Positions 1 through 7,078 of a stretch of DNA of 22,175 nt are shown here, piece by piece. Positions within the stretch are counted from its first letter, which is position 1. Every line of letters begins with the position of its first letter. The notes under the pieces are model-generated. The model was not told the DNA's origin, made no database searches, and was given only the letters and a program-made list of their open reading frames with translations. Source of the DNA: JAKALX01 sp964508715 (lineage in GTDB: Bacteria > Chloroflexota > Dehalococcoidia > Tepidiformales > Tepidiformaceae); contig CAZDUX010000033.1 of NCBI GenBank assembly GCA_964508715.1, positions 1 to 22,175 of the forward strand, in the 5' to 3' direction. The translations under genes and the position numbers were made by a program.

Positions 1-1635
1 GACGCCCTCCGCGCGCTCCTAACTCTCGTGCCTGAGAGGGCGCTGGTCGTCCGCGATGGCCAGGAGATCGAGGTCGACACCGCGGAAGTAGTGCCCGGCG
101 ACCGCGTGCGCATCCGCCCCGGCCAGCGCGTGCCTGTGGACGGCACGGTGCTCGAAGGGCGTAGCTCGATCGATGAATCGCTCGTCACCGGCGAGTCCCT
201 CCCGGTCGAGCGGCTCGAAGGCGATCAGGTCGTCGCCGGTTCCGTCAACGGCGACGGCTTGCTGCTCATCGAGGCCGTGGGAACGGGCAGTGAAACGGTG
301 CTGGGCCGGATTATCGACCTCGTCCAGAACGCGCAGGCATCGAAGGCGCCGGCGCAGAGGATCGCTGACCGGGCGGCCGCGGTCCTGGTCGTGGTTGCCG
401 TGAGCTCCGGCCTGCTCACATTCGCGCTCTGGATGCTCCTGGACGGAGACACAACGACAGCACTTCGCTTCGCTATCGCCGCGGTCGTCATCGCCTGCCC
501 TGACGCGCTCGGGCTCGCGACGCCCACGGCCGTGGCCGTGGCGACCGGACTCGGCGCCCAGCACAAGATCTTGATTAAGGATGCCGCGACCCTCGAACGA
601 GTGTCGGCCGTCAATGCCATCGTGCTCGACAAGACCGGCACAATCACGGAAGGCAAACCGCAGGTGGTCGAAATCGCCCCGGCCGTCGGCTGGGACGAGC
701 GCGAAATGCTTCGCTTCGCCGCCGCCATCGAACAGTCGTCCACCCACCCGCTAGCCCAGGCTGTCGTGAAAGCGACGCACCCACGTGGGCTGCACGAATT
801 GCCGCCAGTCGAAGACGCCGAGAACGTGCCCGGCTATGGCGCGAAGGGCGTAGTCGAAGGCAAGCAGGTTCTGGTCGGCAGCCTCGACCTGCTGCGGCGG
901 GAGGGCGTCGAAGCTTCGGGTGTGGAGGCAAGGGCGAACGAGATCGCGAGCGCCGGCCGCACAGTCGTCGCGGTCTCCGTTGGTGGTCAGGCCGCGGGAG
1001 TCATCGCGCTCGCTGACGTCGTTCGCGAGTCCGCGGCCGGGACGGTGCGCGCCTTCAAGCGGGAGGGCATCGAAGTCGCTCTGCTCACTGGCGACAATGA
1101 GGGGACCGGCAGAGCGGTCGCGGCCCAGGTCGGAATTGACCGGGTCTTCGCGAACGTGAAGCCCGCGGATAAAGCCGACTACGTGCGCAGACTCCAGGCC
1201 GAAGGCAAGGTCGTGGCGATGGTCGGGGACGGTGTGAACGACGCGCCGGCGCTCGCAGCGGCGGATGTCGGCATCGCCATCGGCGCCGGGACGGACGTCG
1301 CCATCGAGACGGCATCCGTCGTGCTCATGCGGAGCGACCCCGTCGATATCCTCAAGGCTATCGATCTGAGCAAAGCAACCATGCGGAAGATGAAGCAGAA
1401 TCTCTTCTGGGCGTCGATCTACAACTTAATGGCGATCCCGCTCGCCGCTGGCATCATCTACAACAGCACCGGCTTCCAGATACGACCGGAGATCGCCGCA
1501 CTCCTGATGTCCGCCTCGTCCATCATCGTCGCGACGAACGCGGTGCTGCTACGCCGCCAGGGCCGGCACATGGACGAGGTCGAACGCGAGATGGAAGCTC
1601 AGGCTCCCAGACGGCTGGAGAGTGTCCAGGCTTGA
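1..1635 (+). CDS. Heavy-metal P1B-type ATPase, CPD-motif variant (5' end outside window)
   Basis: This is a membrane pump that uses ATP to export a soft metal, probably copper. The frame is open to base 1 and reads as the actuator domain of a P1B ATPase there, so the metal-binding N-terminus and first membrane helices lie outside the window; the GTG at 28 is internal. Counting from that GTG, TGES is at about 55-58, the transmembrane metal motif is CPD (157-159, bases 496-504) followed by ALGLATPT, the phosphorylation site is DKTGT (201-205), the P1B-specific HP is at 240-241, TGD is at 354-356 and GDGVNDAP at 400-407. The last two helices carry YN and MSASS, which resemble the copper-site residues of CopA. 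CPC is usual in copper and zinc pumps; CPD is a variant whose metal I cannot assign. It is followed by a ferredoxin-YHS gene and an exporter, suggesting a metal-resistance cluster. Confidence 0.93.
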   Translation, partial: DALRALLTLVPERALVVRDGQEIEVDTAEVVPGDRVRIRPGQRVPVDGTVLEGRSSIDESLVTGESLPVERLEGDQVVAGSVNGDGLLLIEAVGTGSETVLGRIIDLVQNAQASKAPAQRIADRAAAVLVVVAVSSGLLTFALWMLLDGDTTTALRFAIAAVVIACPDALGLATPTAVAVATGLGAQHKILIKDAATLERVSAVNAIVLDKTGTITEGKPQVVEIAPAVGWDEREMLRFAAAIEQSSTHPLAQAVVKATHPRGLHELPPVEDAENVPGYGAKGVVEGKQVLVGSLDLLRREGVEASGVEARANEIASAGRTVVAVSVGGQAAGVIALADVVRESAAGTVRAFKREGIEVALLTGDNEGTGRAVAAQVGIDRVFANVKPADKADYVRRLQAEGKVVAMVGDGVNDAPALAAADVGIAIGAGTDVAIETASVVLMRSDPVDILKAIDLSKATMRKMKQNLFWASIYNLMAIPLAAGIIYNSTGFQIRPEIAALLMSASSIIVATNAVLLRRQGRHMDEVEREMEAQAPRRLESVQA

Positions 1636-1705
1636 ACCGAGGCCCAGCGCGGGGGACTTGCTTTCGAAGGGTGGGAAGGGCAGATGGCCGCCAGGTAGCG
1701 ATGGA

Positions 1706-1732
1706 AAGGCCGCATCTCAGCGATGCGGTCTT
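1706..1732 (+). promoter_or_regulatory. Stem-loop between metal ATPase and ferredoxin-YHS gene
   Basis: An 11-bp stem (1706-1716 with 1722-1732, one G-U pair) encloses the loop TCAGC. It sits in the 200-base gap between the ATPase stop and the next start. No T-tract follows, so it is not a standard intrinsic terminator; it could stabilise or separate the two parts of one message. The rest of the gap (1636-1835) holds no convincing gene. Confidence 0.4.
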
Positions 1733-1835
1733 CCAGCACGTGCGGCCGGGAGTTGCCGGAAGACAGCGTGAGCTTGCCCAGCCCGGCCTGGATCCACACA
1801 GCGACAACTGGTCATGATTGAGTGAGGAGATACAC

Positions 1836-2468
1836 GTGAACGAAACCAACGGGCCCCGCCCGCTGTCCACGGTCCGCGTCAACGCACGCGGTGAGGACTA
1901 TCGTGTCGTCCGCGTCAGCGGAAACCTGTTCGTCTGTTCAAGGCAGAACGGCAGCTGCTGCTGTGGTTGGGAAGAGAAAGGGCGCATGCCCTTTGGGAAC
2001 GAGCTGTGGTCGGACGAGTGGGAACGCCGACGGATTCGTAACCGGCTGCACCTCACGTTCACGGGTTGCCTCGGACCGTGTATCGCCGGCAACAACGCCA
2101 TGCTGCAACTGCACGGTCGGTCAATCTGGTTCAAGGACCTCAACTCGGCGGACCTCATCCCGAAGGTCTTTGACTACGCCGAGGAGATGCTCACTTCTAG
2201 TAAGGTGCTCCCTCCGCCGGATGACCTCCGGGGGCATGTCTACGACCGCTACCTGGTACCGCCGGAAGACGAGTGGCTGCCGATGAGCGCCCCCGATGCG
2301 GACGAAGGCAATGGCCTCGATCGGCTCGACCCCGTGTGCCTGATGGATGTCGACCCTGCAACCGCGAAGCACACGGTTGAATACGGTGGCCGCGTCATTG
2401 CCTTCTGCGCACCCTCCTGCAAGAAGCAGTTCCTTGCCAACCCGGCGGAATTCGCACTGACTCAGTGA
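1836..2468 (+). CDS. Thioredoxin-like 2Fe-2S ferredoxin fused to a YHS domain
   Basis: This is a 210-residue two-domain protein. Residues about 10-125 resemble the thioredoxin-like 2Fe-2S ferredoxin family, with Cys34 and the 41-43 Cys cluster followed by GCLGPC (Cys78, Cys82), the four-cysteine layout expected of a cluster site. Residues about 164-208 form a YHS domain: DPVCLM at 165-170, then FCAPSCKKQF at 190-199. YHS domains are known to accompany copper and other metal pumps and to bind metal through these cysteines. I chose GTG 1836 because GAGGAG (1824-1829) lies six bases upstream; an in-frame TTG at 1818 precedes that site and is unlikely. Position just after the P1B ATPase suggests it passes, senses or reduces the pump's metal. 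That role is inference. Confidence 0.82.
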   Translation: MNETNGPRPLSTVRVNARGEDYRVVRVSGNLFVCSRQNGSCCCGWEEKGRMPFGNELWSDEWERRRIRNRLHLTFTGCLGPCIAGNNAMLQLHGRSIWFKDLNSADLIPKVFDYAEEMLTSSKVLPPPDDLRGHVYDRYLVPPEDEWLPMSAPDADEGNGLDRLDPVCLMDVDPATAKHTVEYGGRVIAFCAPSCKKQFLANPAEFALTQ

Positions 2469-2542
2469 CCGCTTTGTGAACCGCGTCGCATACGTCGTGG
2501 AGCGAACGCCATAGCCGGTGTAACCAGCAGCGGGCCTTTACG

Positions 2543-2599
2543 TCTCCTGCAGCGATAGGCCATTTCGGCAGCGCCGGAACGGTCGGAACTTGCAGGAGA
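2543..2599 (+). promoter_or_regulatory. Inverted repeat able to hide the ribosome site of the MFS gene
   Basis: TCTCCTGCA at 2543-2551 is the exact reverse complement of TGCAGGAGA at 2591-2599. The right copy contains the AGGAG ribosome site (2594-2598) of the exporter starting at 2607. In RNA the two could pair across a 39-base loop and block translation. Whether this happens in the cell is unknown. Confidence 0.4.
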
Positions 2600-2606
2600 A
2601 GCAGAC

Positions 2607-4043
2607 ATGGCAACCACCCGTCCGGCGAGGCCCCTCGCCGAAGCCCAACGCATCGCCGTCGATGTCTTTGAAAGCCGTCGCTGGTGGGCGCTCATCGTCC
2701 TTTGCGCCGCCCAATTCATCGTCATCGTCGACACCTCGGTCGTCGCGATCGCCCTTCCGGCGATCCAGAGCGACCTCAGCATTTCCTCAAGCAACCTCCA
2801 GTGGGTGTTCAACGCCTACGTGGTGGTGCTCGCCGGGCTCTTGCTGCTCGGGGGCAAGCTCGCGGACATCTTCGGCCAGCGGCGAATCTTCCTCACCGGC
2901 TTCGCCGTATTGACCGCGTCGTCCCTTGGCGCGGGGCTGGCCCCTTCCGGTGAAGCGCTCTTCGCAGCGCGCGGTGCCATGGGCCTTGGCGCGGCGTTGA
3001 TCGCGCCATCCGCACTTTCGCTCCTGTTCGGCATCTTCGGTTCTCGTCCCGAGGAACTTGGCAAAGCATTAGCGTTCTTCGGAGCTGCGGCCCCCGCTGG
3101 CGGTACCGCCGGTGTGTTCCTCGGCGGCGTCATTACTGAGTGGCTGGACTGGCGCTGGACGTTCCTCATCAACATCCCGGCGGGCCTGCTCGTGCTCGCC
3201 GTGACGTCATCGCTCGTCCCCGCCGGTATCCGTCGCGGCGGACGGGTGGACATCCTGGGCGCGGCGATGGTGACCGCCGCGATGATCGTCGGCGTCTATG
3301 GCGTCGTCACCGCGCCGGAAGAGGGCTGGGGTTCCCTGCGGACGCTTTCCGTGCTCGGCGGGAGCGTCGGACTGCTGGCCGCGTTTGTCATCGTCGAAGC
3401 CGTGCAGAAGGAGCCGCTCGTACGGCTCGGCATCTTCCGCTCTCCCAACCTCTCAGCCGGAAACATCGCCATGGCGCTTCTCGGTGCGGCCTGGATTCCA
3501 CTGTGGTTCTTCCTGAACCTCTACCTCCAGCAGGTGCTCGGCTACGGTGCCTTCGAAAGCGGGCTCGCCCTCCTGCCGATGACTGGGGCGATCATGCTCC
3601 TGATGGTGGCGGCGACGGGCCGGCTCACGGCGATCTTCGGCATCAAGCTGAACATCGCGGCCGGCATGGTGTTCCTCGTCGCGGCGATGCTGTTGCTCGC
3701 CCAGGCGCCGACCGATGGCGACTTCGTGCTGCACGTGCTTCCCGCGTCGCTGCTGGCTGCCGTGGGCATGTCGCTCGCGTACATCCCGGCGATGATCGCC
3801 TCGACGTCGAGCGCACCGGCCGAAGACTCGGGCCTCGCCTCGGGACTCGTCAACACCACCTACCAGGTGGGCTCGGCGCTCGGCCTCGCAGCCATGACAG
3901 CGGTCGCGCAGTCGTATACGGACGGGACCGGCCTCACGGACTTCAACGACGGCTTCCACGCAGCGTTCTACGGGGCGGCGGTGGTTGCCGTAGCGGGCGG
4001 CCTCGCGGCCCTGGCGTTTATTCGCTCGCCCAGGCAAGCATAG
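2607..4043 (+). CDS. MFS exporter, DHA2 (EmrB/QacA-like, 14-helix) family
   Basis: This is a 478-residue inner-membrane proton-driven drug or toxin exporter. After a charged leader, helix 1 carries the DHA2 motif IVDTSVVAIALPAI (about 40-53), the loop between helices 2 and 3 has motif A, GGKLADIFGQRR (82-93), and the segment around 158-193 has the glycine-rich antiporter motif C region ending in WRWTFLINIPAG. Repeated hydrophobic stretches to the C-terminus fit about 14 helices, and length matches the family. ATG 2607 is preceded by AGGAG eight bases upstream. It follows the ferredoxin-YHS gene by 138 bases in the same direction and ends before a strong terminator, so it may share transcription with the metal genes. 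The substrate cannot be read from sequence; EmrB-like drug export is the default assumption. Confidence 0.93.
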   Translation: MATTRPARPLAEAQRIAVDVFESRRWWALIVLCAAQFIVIVDTSVVAIALPAIQSDLSISSSNLQWVFNAYVVVLAGLLLLGGKLADIFGQRRIFLTGFAVLTASSLGAGLAPSGEALFAARGAMGLGAALIAPSALSLLFGIFGSRPEELGKALAFFGAAAPAGGTAGVFLGGVITEWLDWRWTFLINIPAGLLVLAVTSSLVPAGIRRGGRVDILGAAMVTAAMIVGVYGVVTAPEEGWGSLRTLSVLGGSVGLLAAFVIVEAVQKEPLVRLGIFRSPNLSAGNIAMALLGAAWIPLWFFLNLYLQQVLGYGAFESGLALLPMTGAIMLLMVAATGRLTAIFGIKLNIAAGMVFLVAAMLLLAQAPTDGDFVLHVLPASLLAAVGMSLAYIPAMIASTSSAPAEDSGLASGLVNTTYQVGSALGLAAMTAVAQSYTDGTGLTDFNDGFHAAFYGAAVVAVAGGLAALAFIRSPRQA

Positions 4044-4063
4044 CCAATCGGACGCGGACAGCG

Positions 4064-4100
4064 AGGCGGCCGGCACCAAGTGCCGGCCGCCTTCGTTTGC
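4064..4100 (+). terminator. Intrinsic terminator after the MFS gene
   Basis: A perfect 12-bp GC-rich stem (4064-4075 with 4081-4092) with loop CCAAG is followed by a short T-rich run, TTCGTTTG. It lies 20 bases past the MFS stop and between convergent genes. Confidence 0.85.
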
Positions 4101-4186
4101 CCAAACGGGACGAAACTCACGCGTCGCGTGACGTGGCAGGCTTCTTCTTCCTCGTCCGGCCGATCCCTGTACTCCTTGAAGCAGGC

Positions 4187-4999
4187 CTAGACGAGGTTCA
4201 GTGTGCAGGCCGCAGCAAGGATCGCGATCACGTGGGCAAGAATCGCTGGCAGCGCCATTGCCGCCGTGAGGGCGACGAAGCCTCGCGTCGGCTGCGCGGG
4301 AATCGGCGTCTCCGGGTGGACCAGCCGCACGAGCCGGAGTTCCACAGCGGCATCAGCGATACCTGCTGAGGCCAGGCGTGCGGGCGTTGCGGACGACGCG
4401 GCGATCGCTTCGAACAGGTCGGTACGGCGCGCTCCGCCCCGAAGCGCGAATTCGTCCGCCTGACACTCCGCGTGGAGCGATGCTCGTTGAACGAGTGCGT
4501 CGGCATGCGGCAGGAATGCGAACGCCCGGCCCACGGCGCGGAGGACTAGACCCCAGAGCACATCGCGGTTGCGTTGGTGAGCGAGCTCGTGAAGGAGAGC
4601 GGCACGAAGCTCTGCCGTAGTGAGAGCGCGCTCCGCAGCGGCACTCACAAACACCGCCGGCCGGAACACACCGGCGGTGAACACGGTGATCGATTGCGAT
4701 GGGAACACCCTGTAGTGAAGGTCGCCCAGTCTGGTCGGCCAACTCAAATTGAGTAGCAGTCGCACCTCATCCTGGCAGCGAGCAGCCCTGATCAGGAAGA
4801 TCAGGAAGGCCGTGGCGGGAAGGACGGAAATCACGGCCAAAGCGCTGAGGGCAACGACCTGCGGGTGGAACGCCTCCCTGCGCAGCCCACCCAGGCCGGC
4901 CTCGTACAGGTGGGCAGCGGCGGGATGAAGGGTCAACAATGGCGCCAGGACAAGCGCAAGCACGAGGGTAGCCAACGCCAGCCGGCTGGCGCGGCTCAT
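4187..4999 (-). CDS. M56 (BlaR1-like) membrane metallopeptidase
   Basis: This 270-residue membrane zinc protease probably relays a signal by destroying the partner repressor. Hydrophobic segments lie at about 5-27, 47-71 and near the C-terminus (about 240-265). The zinc site is HELAH (137-141), with Glu178 in AECQADEF as probable third ligand. The large extracellular penicillin-binding sensor domain of BlaR1/MecR1 is absent, so the inducer is not necessarily a beta-lactam. Its ATG overlaps the BlaI stop (ATGA, 4996-4999), and GAGGAG in the end of blaI lies eight bases upstream, so the two are translationally coupled. The pairing of BlaI and M56 is a well-known regulatory unit; the target genes here are not evident. 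Confidence 0.88.
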   Translation of the reverse strand: MSRASRLALATLVLALVLAPLLTLHPAAAHLYEAGLGGLRREAFHPQVVALSALAVISVLPATAFLIFLIRAARCQDEVRLLLNLSWPTRLGDLHYRVFPSQSITVFTAGVFRPAVFVSAAAERALTTAELRAALLHELAHQRNRDVLWGLVLRAVGRAFAFLPHADALVQRASLHAECQADEFALRGGARRTDLFEAIAASSATPARLASAGIADAAVELRLVRLVHPETPIPAQPTRGFVALTAAMALPAILAHVIAILAAACTLNLV

Positions 5000-5406
5000 G
5001 TCCCGAGCTCCTCGAGCTGAGCGCGCAACTCCGCCATGAAATCTGGGTCGAGGCGATCTGCTTCGGAGAGGAACGCCGAGAGACCGGCGCTCCCAAGCTT
5101 CACCATGGCCGCGGCGAGTACCTCGCCGCGCCGCTCCGAAAACTGTTCGCGGGTCAGCGCCGGCGAGTACAAGTGCGACTTGCCGGATGCCTTTCGGTTC
5201 GCGAGGCCTTTGCGGTGGAGCCGCTGGAGGACCGTCAGGATGGTCGTGTAGGCGAGCCCACGCGGGACACCAACCTCGTTAAAGACATCGGGGGTCGAGA
5301 GTTCTCCCTTTTCCCAAAGGGCAGAGAGAACGAAGCCTTCCAATTCGCCGAGGGACGTGGAAGGCACGGCCGGCTGCGCCTGGTTCATGCCCATATCGTA
5401 GGGCAT
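4996..5406 (-). CDS. BlaI/MecI/CopY-family transcriptional repressor
   Basis: This is a winged-helix DNA-binding repressor of about 130 residues, the usual family length. The core is LGELEGFVLSALWEKGELST (about 19-38), the recognition region RGLAYTTILTVLQRLHRKGL (49-68) and the wing GKSHLY (75-80), all typical of BlaI. The C-terminal helical part would dimerise and hold the cleavage site. Start is uncertain: in-frame ATGs occur at 5406, 5394 and 5388, none with a clear ribosome site; family alignments usually begin shortly before LGELE, so 5388 is plausible. It is coupled to the M56 peptidase. I saw no convincing TACA-N2-TGTA operator upstream, so autoregulation is assumed, not shown. Nearby efflux genes are possible targets. 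Confidence 0.9.
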   Translation of the reverse strand: MPYDMGMNQAQPAVPSTSLGELEGFVLSALWEKGELSTPDVFNEVGVPRGLAYTTILTVLQRLHRKGLANRKASGKSHLYSPALTREQFSERRGEVLAAAMVKLGSAGLSAFLSEADRLDPDFMAELRAQLEELGT

Positions 5407-5541
5407 TCGGCGGCTCGGCTCCGACGGCCAAGAGGGCGCGCCAAGGGGGGCCGGAAGTTCCTACGTCCGTGCACTCGGCCTGACCCAACTCTCCGCGGAA
5501 GAACGGTTTGCGGAAATCCCGAACCGGGGGCCGACCTCGCG

Positions 5542-6036
5542 TTAAGGCCGGGATGACGAGGGAACCCGTGGCTTCGTCCCTGCACTGTCAACCAACGTGG
5601 TCAATCGTTCACGTTGGCGCTCTAGCGGCAACCTCGTCAGCCCTCTGAGCGAGCGCTCCGACACCATTCCGGGTCCAGACTGTCGTTCCAACACCTCCAA
5701 GGCTTCCGGAGTCAGGTCCAAGACGCTCAGGACTTGCGTGACCCGCGCCCGCGAGATGCCAAGCCGACGCGCGAGGTCAGCCCGCGATTCGCCACGCTGC
5801 CCCATCTCGCTCTTCCACTCTCGGGCGATGCGTACGGGGTTGGCTCGTGGCGCCGAGGCATGCTCATGGCTCTCACTACGACGGGGCAGTTCCTCCCAAG
5901 AAAAGTAATGTCGCTTCTCGCTGGCCCGGCGTTTCTTACCGCAATCGACTCTGAGCCTGACTTCGATGGCCAGAAAAGTTCGGGATCTGTCCCGCAGCCC
6001 GGAGCCAGACCTGCTCGCACTGCAAGGCGGCCCCAC
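5542..6036 (-). CDS. Small ParB/KorB-type helix-turn-helix protein, start uncertain
   Basis: The C-terminal 100 residues contain a clear ParB-type HTH: NPVRIAREWKSEMG, then SRADLARRLGISRARVTQV followed by LSVLDLTPEALE. This suggests a DNA-binding protein. No ParB nuclease/CTP domain is present. The frame stays open upstream to 6177, but that part runs over a hairpin and low-quality sequence. I set GTG 6036 provisionally; it lies in the hairpin, has no ribosome site, and the conserved-looking part begins only near base 5965 (a segment reading VRLRVDCGKK). The gene may use a rare start or be degenerate. Similar short HTH proteins occur on plasmids and phages, and this one stands alone between the BlaI/M56 pair and the radical SAM gene. 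Its role is unknown. Confidence 0.6.
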   Translation of the reverse strand: MGPPCSASRSGSGLRDRSRTFLAIEVRLRVDCGKKRRASEKRHYFSWEELPRRSESHEHASAPRANPVRIAREWKSEMGQRGESRADLARRLGISRARVTQVLSVLDLTPEALEVLERQSGPGMVSERSLRGLTRLPLERQRERLTTLVDSAGTKPRVPSSSRP

Positions 6037-6053
6037 CTCGGGCCGCCTTTCTT
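6024..6053 (+). terminator. Terminator-like hairpin between radical SAM and HTH genes
   Basis: A 10-bp stem (6024-6033 with 6040-6049) with loop CACCTC is followed on the plus strand by TTTCTT. The T-run points to plus-strand termination, yet no plus-strand gene precedes it. On the minus strand the hairpin follows the radical SAM stop by about 50 bases but lacks a T-run, so it may act weakly there. Confidence 0.55.
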
Positions 6054-6104
6054 GATGGTACGGCCGAGGGTACGCCGGATATCGGGCCCCTGGTCCGCAC
6101 CACT

Positions 6105-7016
6105 TCATTCCTCGGCGATTCCCATCCTTCGGTGCCAGGCCGCGTTGAAGACGGCGTAGGCGCCGCAGCGGGTGCAATCGACATCGTTCCCGTAGCAGCA
6201 GAAGGTACGTTCGAAGTTGCCGCCTTCACCCATGTAGAGCGGGAGCATCTGGCGCAGGGAACACGTCTCCCCGTGCTCGCCCGTTACATCACGGCAGCGG
6301 TCAGAAAGCATGAGCTCGAGCGCTCCAACGTTCGACTTCACGATCTCCGGGTACTTCCGCTTGATGGCCATTGCACGGTGCACGACCTCGTCGCGTTCTG
6401 CCAGGTCCTGCCACACCAGGTTGCTCTCGTCGTGCTGGGTGGGCACATAGAAGGTGAAGGCGACTCCGCTGATCGGCCAGTCCTTCACGGTCTCGACGAA
6501 TTGCTCGATGCCCGGCGCGTTCTGCTTCGTGATGGTCATCTGGAGCATCACGATGGTGCCATCGTTCGGATCCCTCGCGAAGATGGATTCCTTGACCTTC
6601 TGGAAGACGCCGGCGCCGCGAATGGCGTCACTCAGCGCTTCGGGCCCGTCCAGCGAGACCGTCACGAGGTGCCCGGGCACAGACGGGATACCGTACGTGC
6701 CGTTGGTGACGATGGACCCGTGCTCGAACATGGGCATGGCCTGGAGGACGAGGTTCTTGCGGATCATCGGTTCGCCGCCCATGAAGAGCATCGACTTGAT
6801 GTGGTGCCTGTCACGGAGGATGCGGAGTTGCTCGAGCATGGTCGCATCGTCCATCTTGTCCTTCGGACGATTGGGGTTGTCTGCGCGGAAGACGAAGCAG
6901 TGGGTGCACGAGAGGTTGCAGACGTTGGTGACGTTGACGAGCGCGGCCGGGTAGTCACGGTCTCCGAAGTCGGTAGGTGGCCTTGTGTTCGCGGTATCGA
7001 TGAGTCGGCGCTCCAT
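6105..7016 (-). CDS. Radical SAM enzyme with C-terminal cysteine cluster
   Basis: This is a 303-residue enzyme that would cleave S-adenosylmethionine with a 4Fe-4S cluster to start radical chemistry. The cluster motif is CNLSCTHC (Cys33, 37, 40), MGGEP follows at about 80-84, and TVSLDG is at about 130. Near the C-terminus a second cysteine group, with CCYG then DVDCTRCGAYAVF, resembles the SPASM/twitch-type auxiliary cluster region but is not a canonical SPASM. Start: ATG 7016 has GGAGG five bases upstream; a TTG at 7028 in the same frame overlaps that ribosome site. It lies 62 bases after a methyltransferase gene in the same direction, so the two probably form an operon. The substrate is unknown; peptide or small-molecule maturation are both possible. 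Confidence 0.88.
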   Translation of the reverse strand: MERRLIDTANTRPPTDFGDRDYPAALVNVTNVCNLSCTHCFVFRADNPNRPKDKMDDATMLEQLRILRDRHHIKSMLFMGGEPMIRKNLVLQAMPMFEHGSIVTNGTYGIPSVPGHLVTVSLDGPEALSDAIRGAGVFQKVKESIFARDPNDGTIVMLQMTITKQNAPGIEQFVETVKDWPISGVAFTFYVPTQHDESNLVWQDLAERDEVVHRAMAIKRKYPEIVKSNVGALELMLSDRCRDVTGEHGETCSLRQMLPLYMGEGGNFERTFCCYGNDVDCTRCGAYAVFNAAWHRRMGIAEE

Positions 7017-7078
7017 CGCACCCTCCAATTGCGCGGTACTCTAGCACGATTGTGGCGGGAGACATGGCCAACTCCCGT

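Noticed and set aside
1599..1799. Minus-strand 66-codon frame with fairly GC-rich third positions between the metal ATPase and the ferredoxin gene
   Set aside because: No ribosome site, it overlaps the end of the ATPase, and the product resembles nothing known. High GC alone makes such frames common.
3140..4369. Long plus-strand frame of 409 codons over the MFS gene
   Set aside because: It is a shifted frame of the exporter, rich in Arg, Gly and Ala, and runs through the terminator.
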